From a virus, in IMG/VR virus record IMGVR_UViG_3300042564_005117, positions 1-39,443 of that record: DNA of 39,443 nucleotides. One strand, written 5' to 3'. The notes under the pieces were generated by a model. The model saw only the letters and a program-made list of their open reading frames with translations. It was not told where the DNA came from and did no database searches. Below, in pieces: positions 7,466 to 15,050 of the stretch; the first letter of the stretch is position 1; each line of letters begins with the position of its first letter. The position numbers were made by a program, and so were the translations under genes.

Positions 7466-10359
7466 CTTTCTATTGCATGAAATGCATAATCGTGACCATT
7501 TGTTTCGATTATTTCTTCTTCATTTGATTTAGTACTTTCAGCTTGTAGTGTAACAACTTTTCTATTATGTTCCACCCAATATTGATCTGCAAGTTCTAAA
7601 CTATTTTCTACGTACATAAAGTAAGGATCACGCCCAACTCTATTCCAGAATATTACTTCACTATCAGATAATGTCATTACCTCATCTAATTTATCTTGAC
7701 CTTCTTCTTTTAATGGAAAACCATTAACAAGATCACATTGTGCTTTTGTAAAGTATTGTCTATCTTTTGGATCTTCGATTAATATATCTTCTCTGATTGC
7801 CGGATTAAAAACAACTAATAAAGGTTCAACACGTTTGTTAAAGTTATTAAGATAACGAGGAACATTATAATCACCTTTTAAATCAGGATTATTTAATATT
7901 TCTTTTTCATCAATCATATAACAGTTAATCTCGATGTAGTCATTCGGCATAGGATAACCGTTCTTTGCCGTGAATTCTTCTTGTTGTTTCTTTGTTGGTT
8001 TAGTAACCTTCTGTACGTCGCCTGATGATTTTTTAGTACCATTATTAACATAATAAATTGTATCACCTAAACCCGCAGGATAATCACTATTCATAATCAA
8101 TTCCATGTGCGCTTGACGAGACATTAATGAACCAGCTTTAGTAGTTTTAGTTACATACTTTTTATATTCATTAATACTTTGTTTAACACGCGCTTTGTTT
8201 GCAATCTTTGATAATGGAATTTCTTTTTCATAAATCTTTGTTACATAATCGTAATATAATTCTACAAATGAATGTCCATCACCATTTAACAAATATTTTA
8301 AACCTTCATCTAGAAACTCAACAATATATGTTTGTAATTTTTTAGATTTAATTGTGTTACCTGTCAATTTAATTTTCTCTTTACCTTTCTTCATCATTTT
8401 GATGATGTAGTTTTTACGAGAAACATTAATACATGCTGGTGCAACATAGTCAATATCTAAACCCATTTCACCTCTCATGAAAATATCGTTGAACTCCGCA
8501 GTATGTGCTTCAATACCGGTATATTCTTTTCCTTCTCTAACCAATTCATTTAATCCTTTACCAACATACACAGCATCTTTTGCACTTTCAGGAGTTTCGA
8601 AGTTCACACCATCCGTATCCATTACGAGAGGTTTATAACCTTTCTTCATGTAGAACATAATCATCATACGTAAACACTGACGACCAATACAGGTAATGGT
8701 TTCACCTGAATTCATTTCTCCCCATGGGAATACGTGTGGTGCAGATAATGAACCGAAATATGCGTTGATAAAAATCTTAATTGGTAATTGTTTACGATCA
8801 TATACCTCTGACATAACAGGATCACTATTCTTTAATTCACCAGCCAAGTTTTTATATTTAATACGAATATTTCTAAAATATTTTAACATTGATTTCTGTA
8901 CACCCATAACGTCACAATCAGGAAATACATCGTATACTAATTGAATGGATGGGTAGAGTGATGAGTAGTCAAACTTAACAATGTTCTTTGCATAACCTAC
9001 GTTTAATAAACGAGATAAACCTCCCGTGAATGCACGTTTCTCATCCTTTGCTGGTATTGCTAAATTGTGTTCATATGACCACGCTAACATGATAATTTTC
9101 CACAGTGTTGCAGTTCCCATTGTTGCAATCCTTTCATATGTGGTAGGAACCAATTTAGAAAGTAAAAATGTTGATTGAGAGAAACTATCATCTACAATCA
9201 TAGTCTCATACAAATCATCATCTAGATATTGTTCTACAATTTTTCTTCCTGTCCATATCTCAAACTTACCTGGATATTTCTGTGTTAAATTTTCTGTACC
9301 TGGTTCACCAATTTGTTTATATCCACCTGTCTTTGGATTAACATAATAACTTTCATTATCAAGATATATTTTTGAAATCTTTGCGCCATCAACATACACA
9401 CGATTTTCTTTTTCTTTCTCCAAATACTTTGTGATGTATTTCAAACCCCAAGATTTGATTTCGGAATTGATTGCCTGTGCACGTCTTACTGAATGTGCAA
9501 TATCAATAATATTAAATCCCCAAATAACGTGTTGTGTATATGGTTCAACTTCATTTGCAAGTTTTAACATTCCTTCCTTTTCTTTCATTCCTTGTGTTGT
9601 AAAGATTTGTGTTAAACCATCAACATCAACACCAAGTTTTTGTGCACGTTTTAATATAAACGGAAAGTCAAAGAATGCAGAGTTATAACCCGCAACGATA
9701 GTTGGTTTTAACTCTTTAATATATTGGAAAAATCTTTCAATACATTTCTTTTCACCATCGTCACCGAATGCTGGAATAGTCTCTTGTAAACCACGGTTGT
9801 CCTTAACTCCTATCAAAATGATATTACAAGTTTCAGGATCAAGACCAGTGGTTTCAATATCAAAAACAAAACGATGAACTCCACCGTAATCTTCAATACC
9901 CTTAAATAATCTTTTTCTTTTCTGTATAAGATATTGTTCTACTGGGTTTAAGATTGTAAATAAATGTCTACACTTTTCATCCCAAGGATTTAATCCGCCT
10001 AATCTAAAGAACGATACTAAATCTGTATATGATTTAATACTTTTTACGATATGGGTCATACCATTTTCTAAACGTTCGTTATCATGTGTCTCCAATTTTT
10101 CAATTAGAATGCCGAACTCACCCATACGTTTTTTCTGCATCGCCTTTGAATCTCCATAGAAATTCATACCAGTTAAATCACCCACCCATAAGAATGGCGT
10201 AAATGAATCTGGCTTTACGATTTTCCCTTGTTCAGGGTCTTGGATAATTTTAAAGATTGTATTTGTGGGATAGTCGTATTCAACCCCGACGATATACATT
10301 TCATCGTCGCCACCATTGAGGAAGCCTTCAATAACTTCCTGAGAGATAACCTCTTTCAT
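7462..10359 (-). CDS. 43: Family B DNA polymerase (gp43-like)
   Basis: This 965-residue replicative polymerase (T4 gp43 is 898) has both proofreading and synthesis sites. Exo I is FVFDIETTGLD near residue 165, and Exo II is VAGYNSAFFDFPF near 222. Polymerase motif A is FDYSSLYPSIQ near 463, motif B NAYFGSLS near 531, and motif C MDTDGVNFE near 579. The two catalytic Asp of motif C are kept, but the usual DTDS is DTDG here. The N-terminal 110 residues form the expected beta-rich domain with PFLWVGD. No intein or split is present, unlike many phage polymerases. The gene stands alone on the minus strand, convergent with the gp13-like gene, and lacks the late-type A/T motif. That agrees with early or middle expression. 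A 6-bp hairpin lies 32 nt before the ATG. Confidence 0.96.
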   Translation of the reverse strand: MKEVISQEVIEGFLNGGDDEMYIVGVEYDYPTNTIFKIIQDPEQGKIVKPDSFTPFLWVGDLTGMNFYGDSKAMQKKRMGEFGILIEKLETHDNERLENGMTHIVKSIKSYTDLVSFFRLGGLNPWDEKCRHLFTILNPVEQYLIQKRKRLFKGIEDYGGVHRFVFDIETTGLDPETCNIILIGVKDNRGLQETIPAFGDDGEKKCIERFFQYIKELKPTIVAGYNSAFFDFPFILKRAQKLGVDVDGLTQIFTTQGMKEKEGMLKLANEVEPYTQHVIWGFNIIDIAHSVRRAQAINSEIKSWGLKYITKYLEKEKENRVYVDGAKISKIYLDNESYYVNPKTGGYKQIGEPGTENLTQKYPGKFEIWTGRKIVEQYLDDDLYETMIVDDSFSQSTFLLSKLVPTTYERIATMGTATLWKIIMLAWSYEHNLAIPAKDEKRAFTGGLSRLLNVGYAKNIVKFDYSSLYPSIQLVYDVFPDCDVMGVQKSMLKYFRNIRIKYKNLAGELKNSDPVMSEVYDRKQLPIKIFINAYFGSLSAPHVFPWGEMNSGETITCIGRQCLRMMIMFYMKKGYKPLVMDTDGVNFETPESAKDAVYVGKGLNELVREGKEYTGIEAHTAEFNDIFMRGEMGLDIDYVAPACINVSRKNYIIKMMKKGKEKIKLTGNTIKSKKLQTYIVEFLDEGLKYLLNGDGHSFVELYYDYVTKIYEKEIPLSKIANKARVKQSINEYKKYVTKTTKAGSLMSRQAHMELIMNSDYPAGLGDTIYYVNNGTKKSSGDVQKVTKPTKKQQEEFTAKNGYPMPNDYIEINCYMIDEKEILNNPDLKGDYNVPRYLNNFNKRVEPLLVVFNPAIREDILIEDPKDRQYFTKAQCDLVNGFPLKEEGQDKLDEVMTLSDSEVIFWNRVGRDPYFMYVENSLELADQYWVEHNRKVVTLQAESTKSNEEEIIETNGHDYAFHAIES

Positions 10360-10391
10360 GTTTTAATTTTTTTTAATGTGACGTATTAGCT

Positions 10392-10406
10392 TGTAGAAAA
10401 TCTACA
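10392..10406 (-). promoter_or_regulatory. Hairpin in DNA polymerase leader, possible translational operator
   Basis: A perfect inverted repeat, TGTAGA-3 nt-TCTACA, lies 32 nt upstream of the polymerase start. T4 gp43 represses its own translation by binding a hairpin in its leader, so a hairpin here is a reasonable operator candidate. The stem and loop do not match the T4 operator (8-nt loop), and the hairpin does not reach the ribosome site, so this is only a hypothesis. Confidence 0.3.
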
Positions 10407-10450
10407 GTTTGCCTTGTTTACATTAATAATTATAACAAAAAAGGGCGATA

Positions 10451-10807
10451 TTAAAAAATGTTGATGTATAATTTTTCCTTAACGGGTAATATAAGGATAT
10501 TTCCATTATCAAATGAAATGGTTAACTTTCCCTCATATCTTCCCGCTTGTGATGTGTGTTCAGTTGTAAATCTATGAGTAATATAGTATTCGTCGGTCGT
10601 GTAGTTATATTTCTTCGTTCTATTTGTCAAAAGACATTCGGACCCCAATATTAAAGGTTCTTCGGTGGTTGCATTATACATATCAAATGTAATTGTACAA
10701 CCGCTTGCTAACATGTCGTTAAATGATGACTTATCGTTTTTACCGTCGTCAATTATTCTCATCTTTAATATTGGGTCAGTTGCCCCTTGTCTTATATGAA
10801 ATTCCAT
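10451..10807 (-). CDS. BppU-like baseplate/fibre attachment domain protein (118 aa)
   Basis: The product is 118 residues, opening MEFHIRQGATDPILKMRIID. It has the pattern of the N-terminal domain of phage upper-baseplate proteins (BppU type): an RQG-x-TDP start, an alternating pattern ending in CTITFDMYNATTEEPLI, then YYITHRFTTEHTSQAGRYEG and a final FDNGNILILP strand before the end. In other phages this domain anchors receptor-binding parts to the baseplate. Here it stands alone as a complete protein. It is the last gene of a minus-strand unit, 3 nt after the stop of the tail-fibre-like gene, so the two are probably co-translated and interact. Confidence 0.65.
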   Translation of the reverse strand: MEFHIRQGATDPILKMRIIDDGKNDKSSFNDMLASGCTITFDMYNATTEEPLILGSECLLTNRTKKYNYTTDEYYITHRFTTEHTSQAGRYEGKLTISFDNGNILILPVKEKLYINIF

Positions 10808-10810
10808 TTA

Positions 10811-12088
10811 TTAAAAAGTTGTTATTTTAATTTCAAGTTGATCTGAGGATGTTACCGCGAAATTACTTGTAGCGTTAGTTGTTCCCGGACCAGTCCCACT
10901 AGTGGTATAATCCGATTGGATAATTTCATTCACATAATATTCAACTAAATAATTTTCAGTACCCGTAATTTGCATTTGTAAATTATCCCCAACCTGTATT
11001 GTTCCTAATCCTGTTACTGTACTTCCAGATGATAACGGGAATGATTCGTTAAATGTTACACCTGTTGCGGAAAAATTACCAACTATTGGACCATTAATAT
11101 TATTTACGAAAATATTAGATGTTGGTTCTGTCATTATTTTTCCCCATGTCATTCCATTATGAAAATACAAATTAGAACCTGAAACTACTATATCACCTAA
11201 TGTTGATCCTGTTGGTAACTCTGTAACCGGAGATAAAGATATTAAATTATTAATTTTAACACTACCACTGAATTCATATGTATATCCTTCAGTTACAATA
11301 TCTGTATTAAAACCAACTTTTTGATTGTTTAAAATTGATATTTGTGGATTTTGCCAACTATTTGATGTGAATAAGTGTACATGTCCGTGATTAATATCCG
11401 GAGCATCCATAGTACCGATATATAAATCCCTGCCAGCATTATAAAGATAGGCATCATTTTGGTAACCGATGGAAAACTCATTTAAAAATCCACTTGAGTT
11501 AATACCCATATTTACATAATGTATTTCTTCGGTTCCATTATCGGCAGTTGCAACGATATCAGAACTTGCACCTGCACTTGAATTAGTGTTTTGTACATTT
11601 ATTTGTGTATAGTTATCGGTATTTCCTTTTAGATATGCGATATTAAAGCTACCTGAACTATATATGTGTAGCATTTCAGGATCACCAGCAACTAATGAAC
11701 CACTACCAATAATAACCGCATTAGATATTTTAGTTGTGTCGGCAACTACTGATAATACATTTGCATTTTCACTAGCTATGTGTCCGATATATGGATGTAT
11801 ATGGTCTGTTCCATAACCAAACATTACAAACGCAGAACCAGAATCTTGGATACCATTAACAACTAATGTATTCGCTTCGCCAATATCACCTAACCACACA
11901 TTGTCACCAACTTTAAAGTTTTGCACGCTACCTGTGTCAGTAGAAATGAAATATGGTTGTATATTACTACCACTTAATAAATTACTTACAGTAATTTTCT
12001 TTGTTTCACCGCCATTAACAATCGGTAATGTGTCACCAGATAATGGTGATGTAAGTTCGTTTAATTGGGATATTTTTTGATCTGCCAT
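10811..12088 (-). CDS. Tail fibre-like protein
   Basis: The product is 425 residues. The start, MADQKISQLNELTSPLSGDT and then LPIVNGGETKKITVSNLL, is a short module that opens many environmental phage fibre proteins and probably serves to attach or trimerise the fibre. The body is a long series of short beta strands rich in N, S, G and T, for example VNNINGPIVGNFSATGVTFN, as in fibrous beta-helix shafts. Segments such as VVSGSNLYFHNGMTWGKI look like the short fibre repeat found near fibre tips. The C-terminal 60 residues (VEYYVNEIIQSDYTTSG and onwards) may form the receptor-binding tip. No chaperone or peptidase domain is visible. It begins an operon with the BppU-like gene and follows an A/T motif 17 nt upstream. 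Confidence 0.75.
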   Translation of the reverse strand: MADQKISQLNELTSPLSGDTLPIVNGGETKKITVSNLLSGSNIQPYFISTDTGSVQNFKVGDNVWLGDIGEANTLVVNGIQDSGSAFVMFGYGTDHIHPYIGHIASENANVLSVVADTTKISNAVIIGSGSLVAGDPEMLHIYSSGSFNIAYLKGNTDNYTQINVQNTNSSAGASSDIVATADNGTEEIHYVNMGINSSGFLNEFSIGYQNDAYLYNAGRDLYIGTMDAPDINHGHVHLFTSNSWQNPQISILNNQKVGFNTDIVTEGYTYEFSGSVKINNLISLSPVTELPTGSTLGDIVVSGSNLYFHNGMTWGKIMTEPTSNIFVNNINGPIVGNFSATGVTFNESFPLSSGSTVTGLGTIQVGDNLQMQITGTENYLVEYYVNEIIQSDYTTSGTGPGTTNATSNFAVTSSDQLEIKITTF

Positions 12089-12105
12089 TTTATGTTTGTT
12101 TTATT

Positions 12106-12116
12106 TTATAAATATT
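12106..12116 (-). promoter_or_regulatory. Putative late promoter motif, tail-fibre operon
   Basis: The coding strand has AATATTTATAA ending 17 nt before the ATG at 12088. It is preceded by a pure A/T stretch following the stop of the upstream gene. Confidence 0.55.
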
Positions 12117-12140
12117 AATTTATTCTTTGTTATTTTTTTA

Positions 12141-14681
12141 TTAACCAAATGTTATTGATATTGGGTCACCAAATACAAATGGTGCGGATGAATTAACAGT
12201 TTGTGTACACGCGTTAGCCGCAATCATAAAGAACGGACTACCGCCTGCGTTTGTTTCGATATTAAATGAACCCGGAGTTGTACTTGTGTATGTTGCGGTA
12301 TTTCCATTTTGTGAAATAGTAATTGTACCAGTACCGCCTGTGTATCCACTAAATTGTGATGTATAATCAGTTCCAATACTATCTCTAACATTAAAATAAA
12401 GGTAAGTTACACCACCTGATTTATTTGGATTAAATGTCTCAGTGGGACTTCCGGCGTTTATTGTAAATATCACATTACCGTTTGCAGTTGGTGGGCCTAC
12501 ATTTATGGCACCTTCATCGTCACTATAGAAATACCACTCACCTACTCCCGCTCCGCCCCCTGTTGATGTTGGGGTTGGGGTGGGACCCGGTGTTCCACTC
12601 ACCACAACACTTAACGATTTACCTGAACCCCAAGTGTAAGTGTATGTTCCTTGTGTTAAACCTAATGTTGTAAATGTTTGACCTGTGAATGTTTGAGTAC
12701 TTGTAATTTGCGATCCTGACGTATATCCTGTAGGTACAATTAATAGGTATGGTGGAGTACCATCAGTTACAATACCAAAAATATGGCCGCTTGTTGATGT
12801 TGGTGGCGCTCCGCCCCCTGTTCCAAAATTAGAAGGTGTTGTTGTAAATCCACTATACGATTTACCATAACCTCCATTAGCGCCCATTAAGAATGTTGCA
12901 CTAGTTGGACCTATTCCACCACCCATAAATGGACCCCTATTTGAATCAACGAGTGTTAAACCATCTAAATCAATTGTTCCCGATACTGACATAACAACAT
13001 CAGAACCTACTTCACTAAATGTGAGAAATCCTGTTGTTGGTTCACTTGTAGGCGTCGGTGTTGGTTCCACAGGTGTTTCGGTTGGTGTAGGGGTTGGTGT
13101 TGGAGTTGCAGTTGGTTCAGCTGTCGGCGTTGATGTTGGTGCGGACGCACCTCCTATTGTAAAGTCATAATAAACTGATTGATTATATGTGAATGCTGAC
13201 ACAGGTGAACTTTGAACTAACGAAAGCATAGTACCATCAACTTGAAAGTAATCTTCATTCATATTATCTATAAAACTAATTGTTCCTGTTATACCTGAAT
13301 ATACCGCACTATTTTCATCTTGACATACTGTCATCGTAAACGCACTACCTGTAAGATTTCCAAAATATGTTAATCTATCTATTCCATCACTATCGTATCT
13401 ACTAATAAATGTTGGTGGTGCAATTGCTAATTTATTTACTTCATTTGAATATGTTGATGAAGTGCTATTCACCCAAAGAGTATTTCCCGATGTTGGTGGT
13501 AGATATATATTACTTAAATTATATCTAATACCACTACATGAACTAGAAGTGGTTGTTGGTGTTGGTGTAGGAGGCACTTCTGTTGCCGTTGGTGATGGGG
13601 TTTCTGTGGCGGTTGGGGTAGGTGTAGGGGTTGCTGTAGGTGGTATATCAGTGGTTGTTGGTGTAGGAGGCACTTCTGTTGCCGTTGGTGAAGGAGTTGG
13701 GGTTGGTGTATTTGTATCTAATAAAATGTTACTGTTATTTTCTTGTAATAAATTGTCACCGTTTTCCAATAATAAACTATCACCAATTGATGGAACATCA
13801 GTAGGTGTTGGTGTTGGTTCCACAGGTGTTTCGGTTGGTGTAGGGGTAGGACAAATATCACAATCAGTTCTATATGTTGCTGTATTACTACCATTCAAAT
13901 TAACGGTTTTATAGAAACCATTATGAACAATAGTTCCCCAACCATTTAAACTAAATCCATCTCCACTTGTTATAAAAATATTTGATTCACAGAATGTTGG
14001 ACCATCTCCCGTTACATAAAACCTTGGACATTCTCCCACAGAACAATTACAAGTCCCCTCAACGGAGTCCTCTCCCAATATTATTTCACCATAGAATAAT
14101 GTTGATGTTGCTGTCGGTGTTGGGGTTTCTGTATTTGTTGGTACCGGAGTTGCCGTAGGTGGAACATCGGTAGGTGTAGGAGTTGGTGTCGGTTCAATCG
14201 GAGTTGCTGTTGGTGTGATATCTGTCGCAGTCGGCGTTGGTGTGTTTGTTGGTGTTGGAGTAGGTGTTACTGTTGGAAGAGGAGTACTTGTTGGTAATGG
14301 TGTTGTTTGATTTTCACCATACGATGTCCAAAATCCATTATCATTTAACCATATTCTTGCATCGTTACCATCCGTAAACGGTGATAACCCTTCAGTTATT
14401 GGTAATACGTTTACTAAATCTAAAAAAGATTGATCTGTTAATACAGATGATCTCCAAAATCCTAAATAAGCATCGACTTCAACTGGTGTTGAGTGATCTC
14501 CAGTTACAACTTCATGAGCAATAACATAACCCAATTCTTCATCGGGCCCCATCCACCATTTAACATCGCCTGGATTTTGTGAGTAATCTTGGTCAGAAAC
14601 CCCTATCGCGAGATTTCCAATTTGTGTTGTTCCGTCTATCGTGGAACCCGTATTATATGCGAAGGGTCTTGTTGTTGCCAT
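12141..14681 (-). CDS. Large modular surface protein with Pro-Thr linkers (adhesin-like)
   Basis: The product is 846 residues. Residues 1-125 form a compact opening module with KWWMGPDEELGYVIAHEV, which I associate with environmental phage tail proteins. The remainder alternates beta-rich modules with Pro-Thr linkers at about residues 126-192, 275-296, 323-378, 510-548 and 694-709, all built from TPT, EPT and ATP units. The module at about 203-282 is rich in cysteine (TCNCSVGEC, then FCES and TDCDIC). The module at about 380-510 and the C-terminal modules are Ser/Thr/Gly-rich strands, such as SFNIETNAGGSPFFMIAA. The architecture suggests a tail-bound adhesin whose binding modules are spaced by stiff, extended linkers. 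Exact enzyme or lectin families are not recognised. The gene has its own A/T motif and follows a strong terminator. Confidence 0.7.
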   Translation of the reverse strand: MATTRPFAYNTGSTIDGTTQIGNLAIGVSDQDYSQNPGDVKWWMGPDEELGYVIAHEVVTGDHSTPVEVDAYLGFWRSSVLTDQSFLDLVNVLPITEGLSPFTDGNDARIWLNDNGFWTSYGENQTTPLPTSTPLPTVTPTPTPTNTPTPTATDITPTATPIEPTPTPTPTDVPPTATPVPTNTETPTPTATSTLFYGEIILGEDSVEGTCNCSVGECPRFYVTGDGPTFCESNIFITSGDGFSLNGWGTIVHNGFYKTVNLNGSNTATYRTDCDICPTPTPTETPVEPTPTPTDVPSIGDSLLLENGDNLLQENNSNILLDTNTPTPTPSPTATEVPPTPTTTDIPPTATPTPTPTATETPSPTATEVPPTPTPTTTSSSCSGIRYNLSNIYLPPTSGNTLWVNSTSSTYSNEVNKLAIAPPTFISRYDSDGIDRLTYFGNLTGSAFTMTVCQDENSAVYSGITGTISFIDNMNEDYFQVDGTMLSLVQSSPVSAFTYNQSVYYDFTIGGASAPTSTPTAEPTATPTPTPTPTETPVEPTPTPTSEPTTGFLTFSEVGSDVVMSVSGTIDLDGLTLVDSNRGPFMGGGIGPTSATFLMGANGGYGKSYSGFTTTPSNFGTGGGAPPTSTSGHIFGIVTDGTPPYLLIVPTGYTSGSQITSTQTFTGQTFTTLGLTQGTYTYTWGSGKSLSVVVSGTPGPTPTPTSTGGGAGVGEWYFYSDDEGAINVGPPTANGNVIFTINAGSPTETFNPNKSGGVTYLYFNVRDSIGTDYTSQFSGYTGGTGTITISQNGNTATYTSTTPGSFNIETNAGGSPFFMIAANACTQTVNSSAPFVFGDPISITFG
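13057..13847 (-). repeat. 38-bp identical direct repeat in two Pro-Thr linkers
   Basis: The 38 bases at 13057-13094 recur exactly at 13810-13847. Both copies encode the same linker peptide around ETPVEPTPTPT. Exact identity at wobble positions shows a recent copy or ongoing exchange between linkers, because neighbouring TPT codons in the same tracts vary. Confidence 0.8.
13561..13691 (-). repeat. 35-bp direct repeat spaced 96 bp (32 codons) in linker 3
   Basis: The bases at 13561-13595 are repeated exactly at 13657-13691. The encoded peptide, SPTATEVPPTPT, occurs twice, 32 residues apart. This looks like an in-frame tandem duplication that lengthened the linker. Confidence 0.8.
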
Positions 14682-14685
14682 TATG

Positions 14686-14697
14686 TTATATAAATAC
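14686..14697 (-). promoter_or_regulatory. Putative late promoter motif, 846-aa adhesin gene
   Basis: The coding strand has GTATTTATATAA ending 4 nt before the ATG at 14681. The terminator for the upstream unit lies immediately before it, so this motif is well placed to start a new transcript. Confidence 0.6.
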
Positions 14698-14718
14698 TTT
14701 TATTTATCTTATTTACAC

Positions 14719-14757
14719 AAAAAAAATGTGTAATAGGTCTTTAACTATTACACATTT
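14719..14757 (-). terminator. Strong intrinsic terminator
   Basis: The arms AAATGTGTAATAG and CTATTACACATTT form a perfect 13-bp stem with an 8-nt loop, followed in the minus direction by a run of eight T. It ends the transcription unit of the 702-aa and 80-aa genes. The plus direction has no matching U run. Confidence 0.85.
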
Positions 14758-14779
14758 ATAATACACTTCGAGCGTTAAT

Positions 14780-15022
14780 TTACTTAATTGTTAAAATAAA
14801 CTCGTTACCCGATTTGAATGGTGCTGTATCTGTGTCTTTTAATTCCTTTGACATGTAGTAAAATTCTTCTTTTACCACTTCAAACGGAAATCCCAATTCA
14901 CCTTTAATCACACCTTTAATATGTTCTACTGTCATAGATTCGTCAGTTATAAAAGATTTTGAAACTCTTTTAATTTTCTGACCATCTTTTTTTACTATTG
15001 TATTTACATCTAATGTTTTCAT
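14780..15022 (-). CDS. Small hypothetical protein (80 aa)
   Basis: The product is 80 residues, opening MKTLDVNTIVKKDGQKIKRVS. It has a beta strand, a helix (MTVEHIKGVIKGELGF) and further strands, ending in NEFILTIK. No family is recognised. It is the second gene of a unit with the 702-aa protein, 28 nt downstream, and is followed directly by the strong terminator. The position suggests a small partner of the surface protein, perhaps an assembly factor, but nothing in the sequence proves it. Confidence 0.65.
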   Translation of the reverse strand: MKTLDVNTIVKKDGQKIKRVSKSFITDESMTVEHIKGVIKGELGFPFEVVKEEFYYMSKELKDTDTAPFKSGNEFILTIK

Positions 15023-15050
15023 ATTTTTTTATTCTTTTTTAGTTTTGTTA

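Noticed and set aside
13462-13914. 150-residue plus-strand frame rich in Val/Gly
   Set aside because: It is the antisense shadow of the Pro-Thr linkers; ACC/CCA codons read backwards give GGT/GTG repeats.
12555-14300. CRISPR-like array suggested by many short GGTGTTGGTGTT repeats
   Set aside because: Repeats are contiguous hexamers with no unique spacers of fixed length and encode in-frame Pro-Thr linkers.
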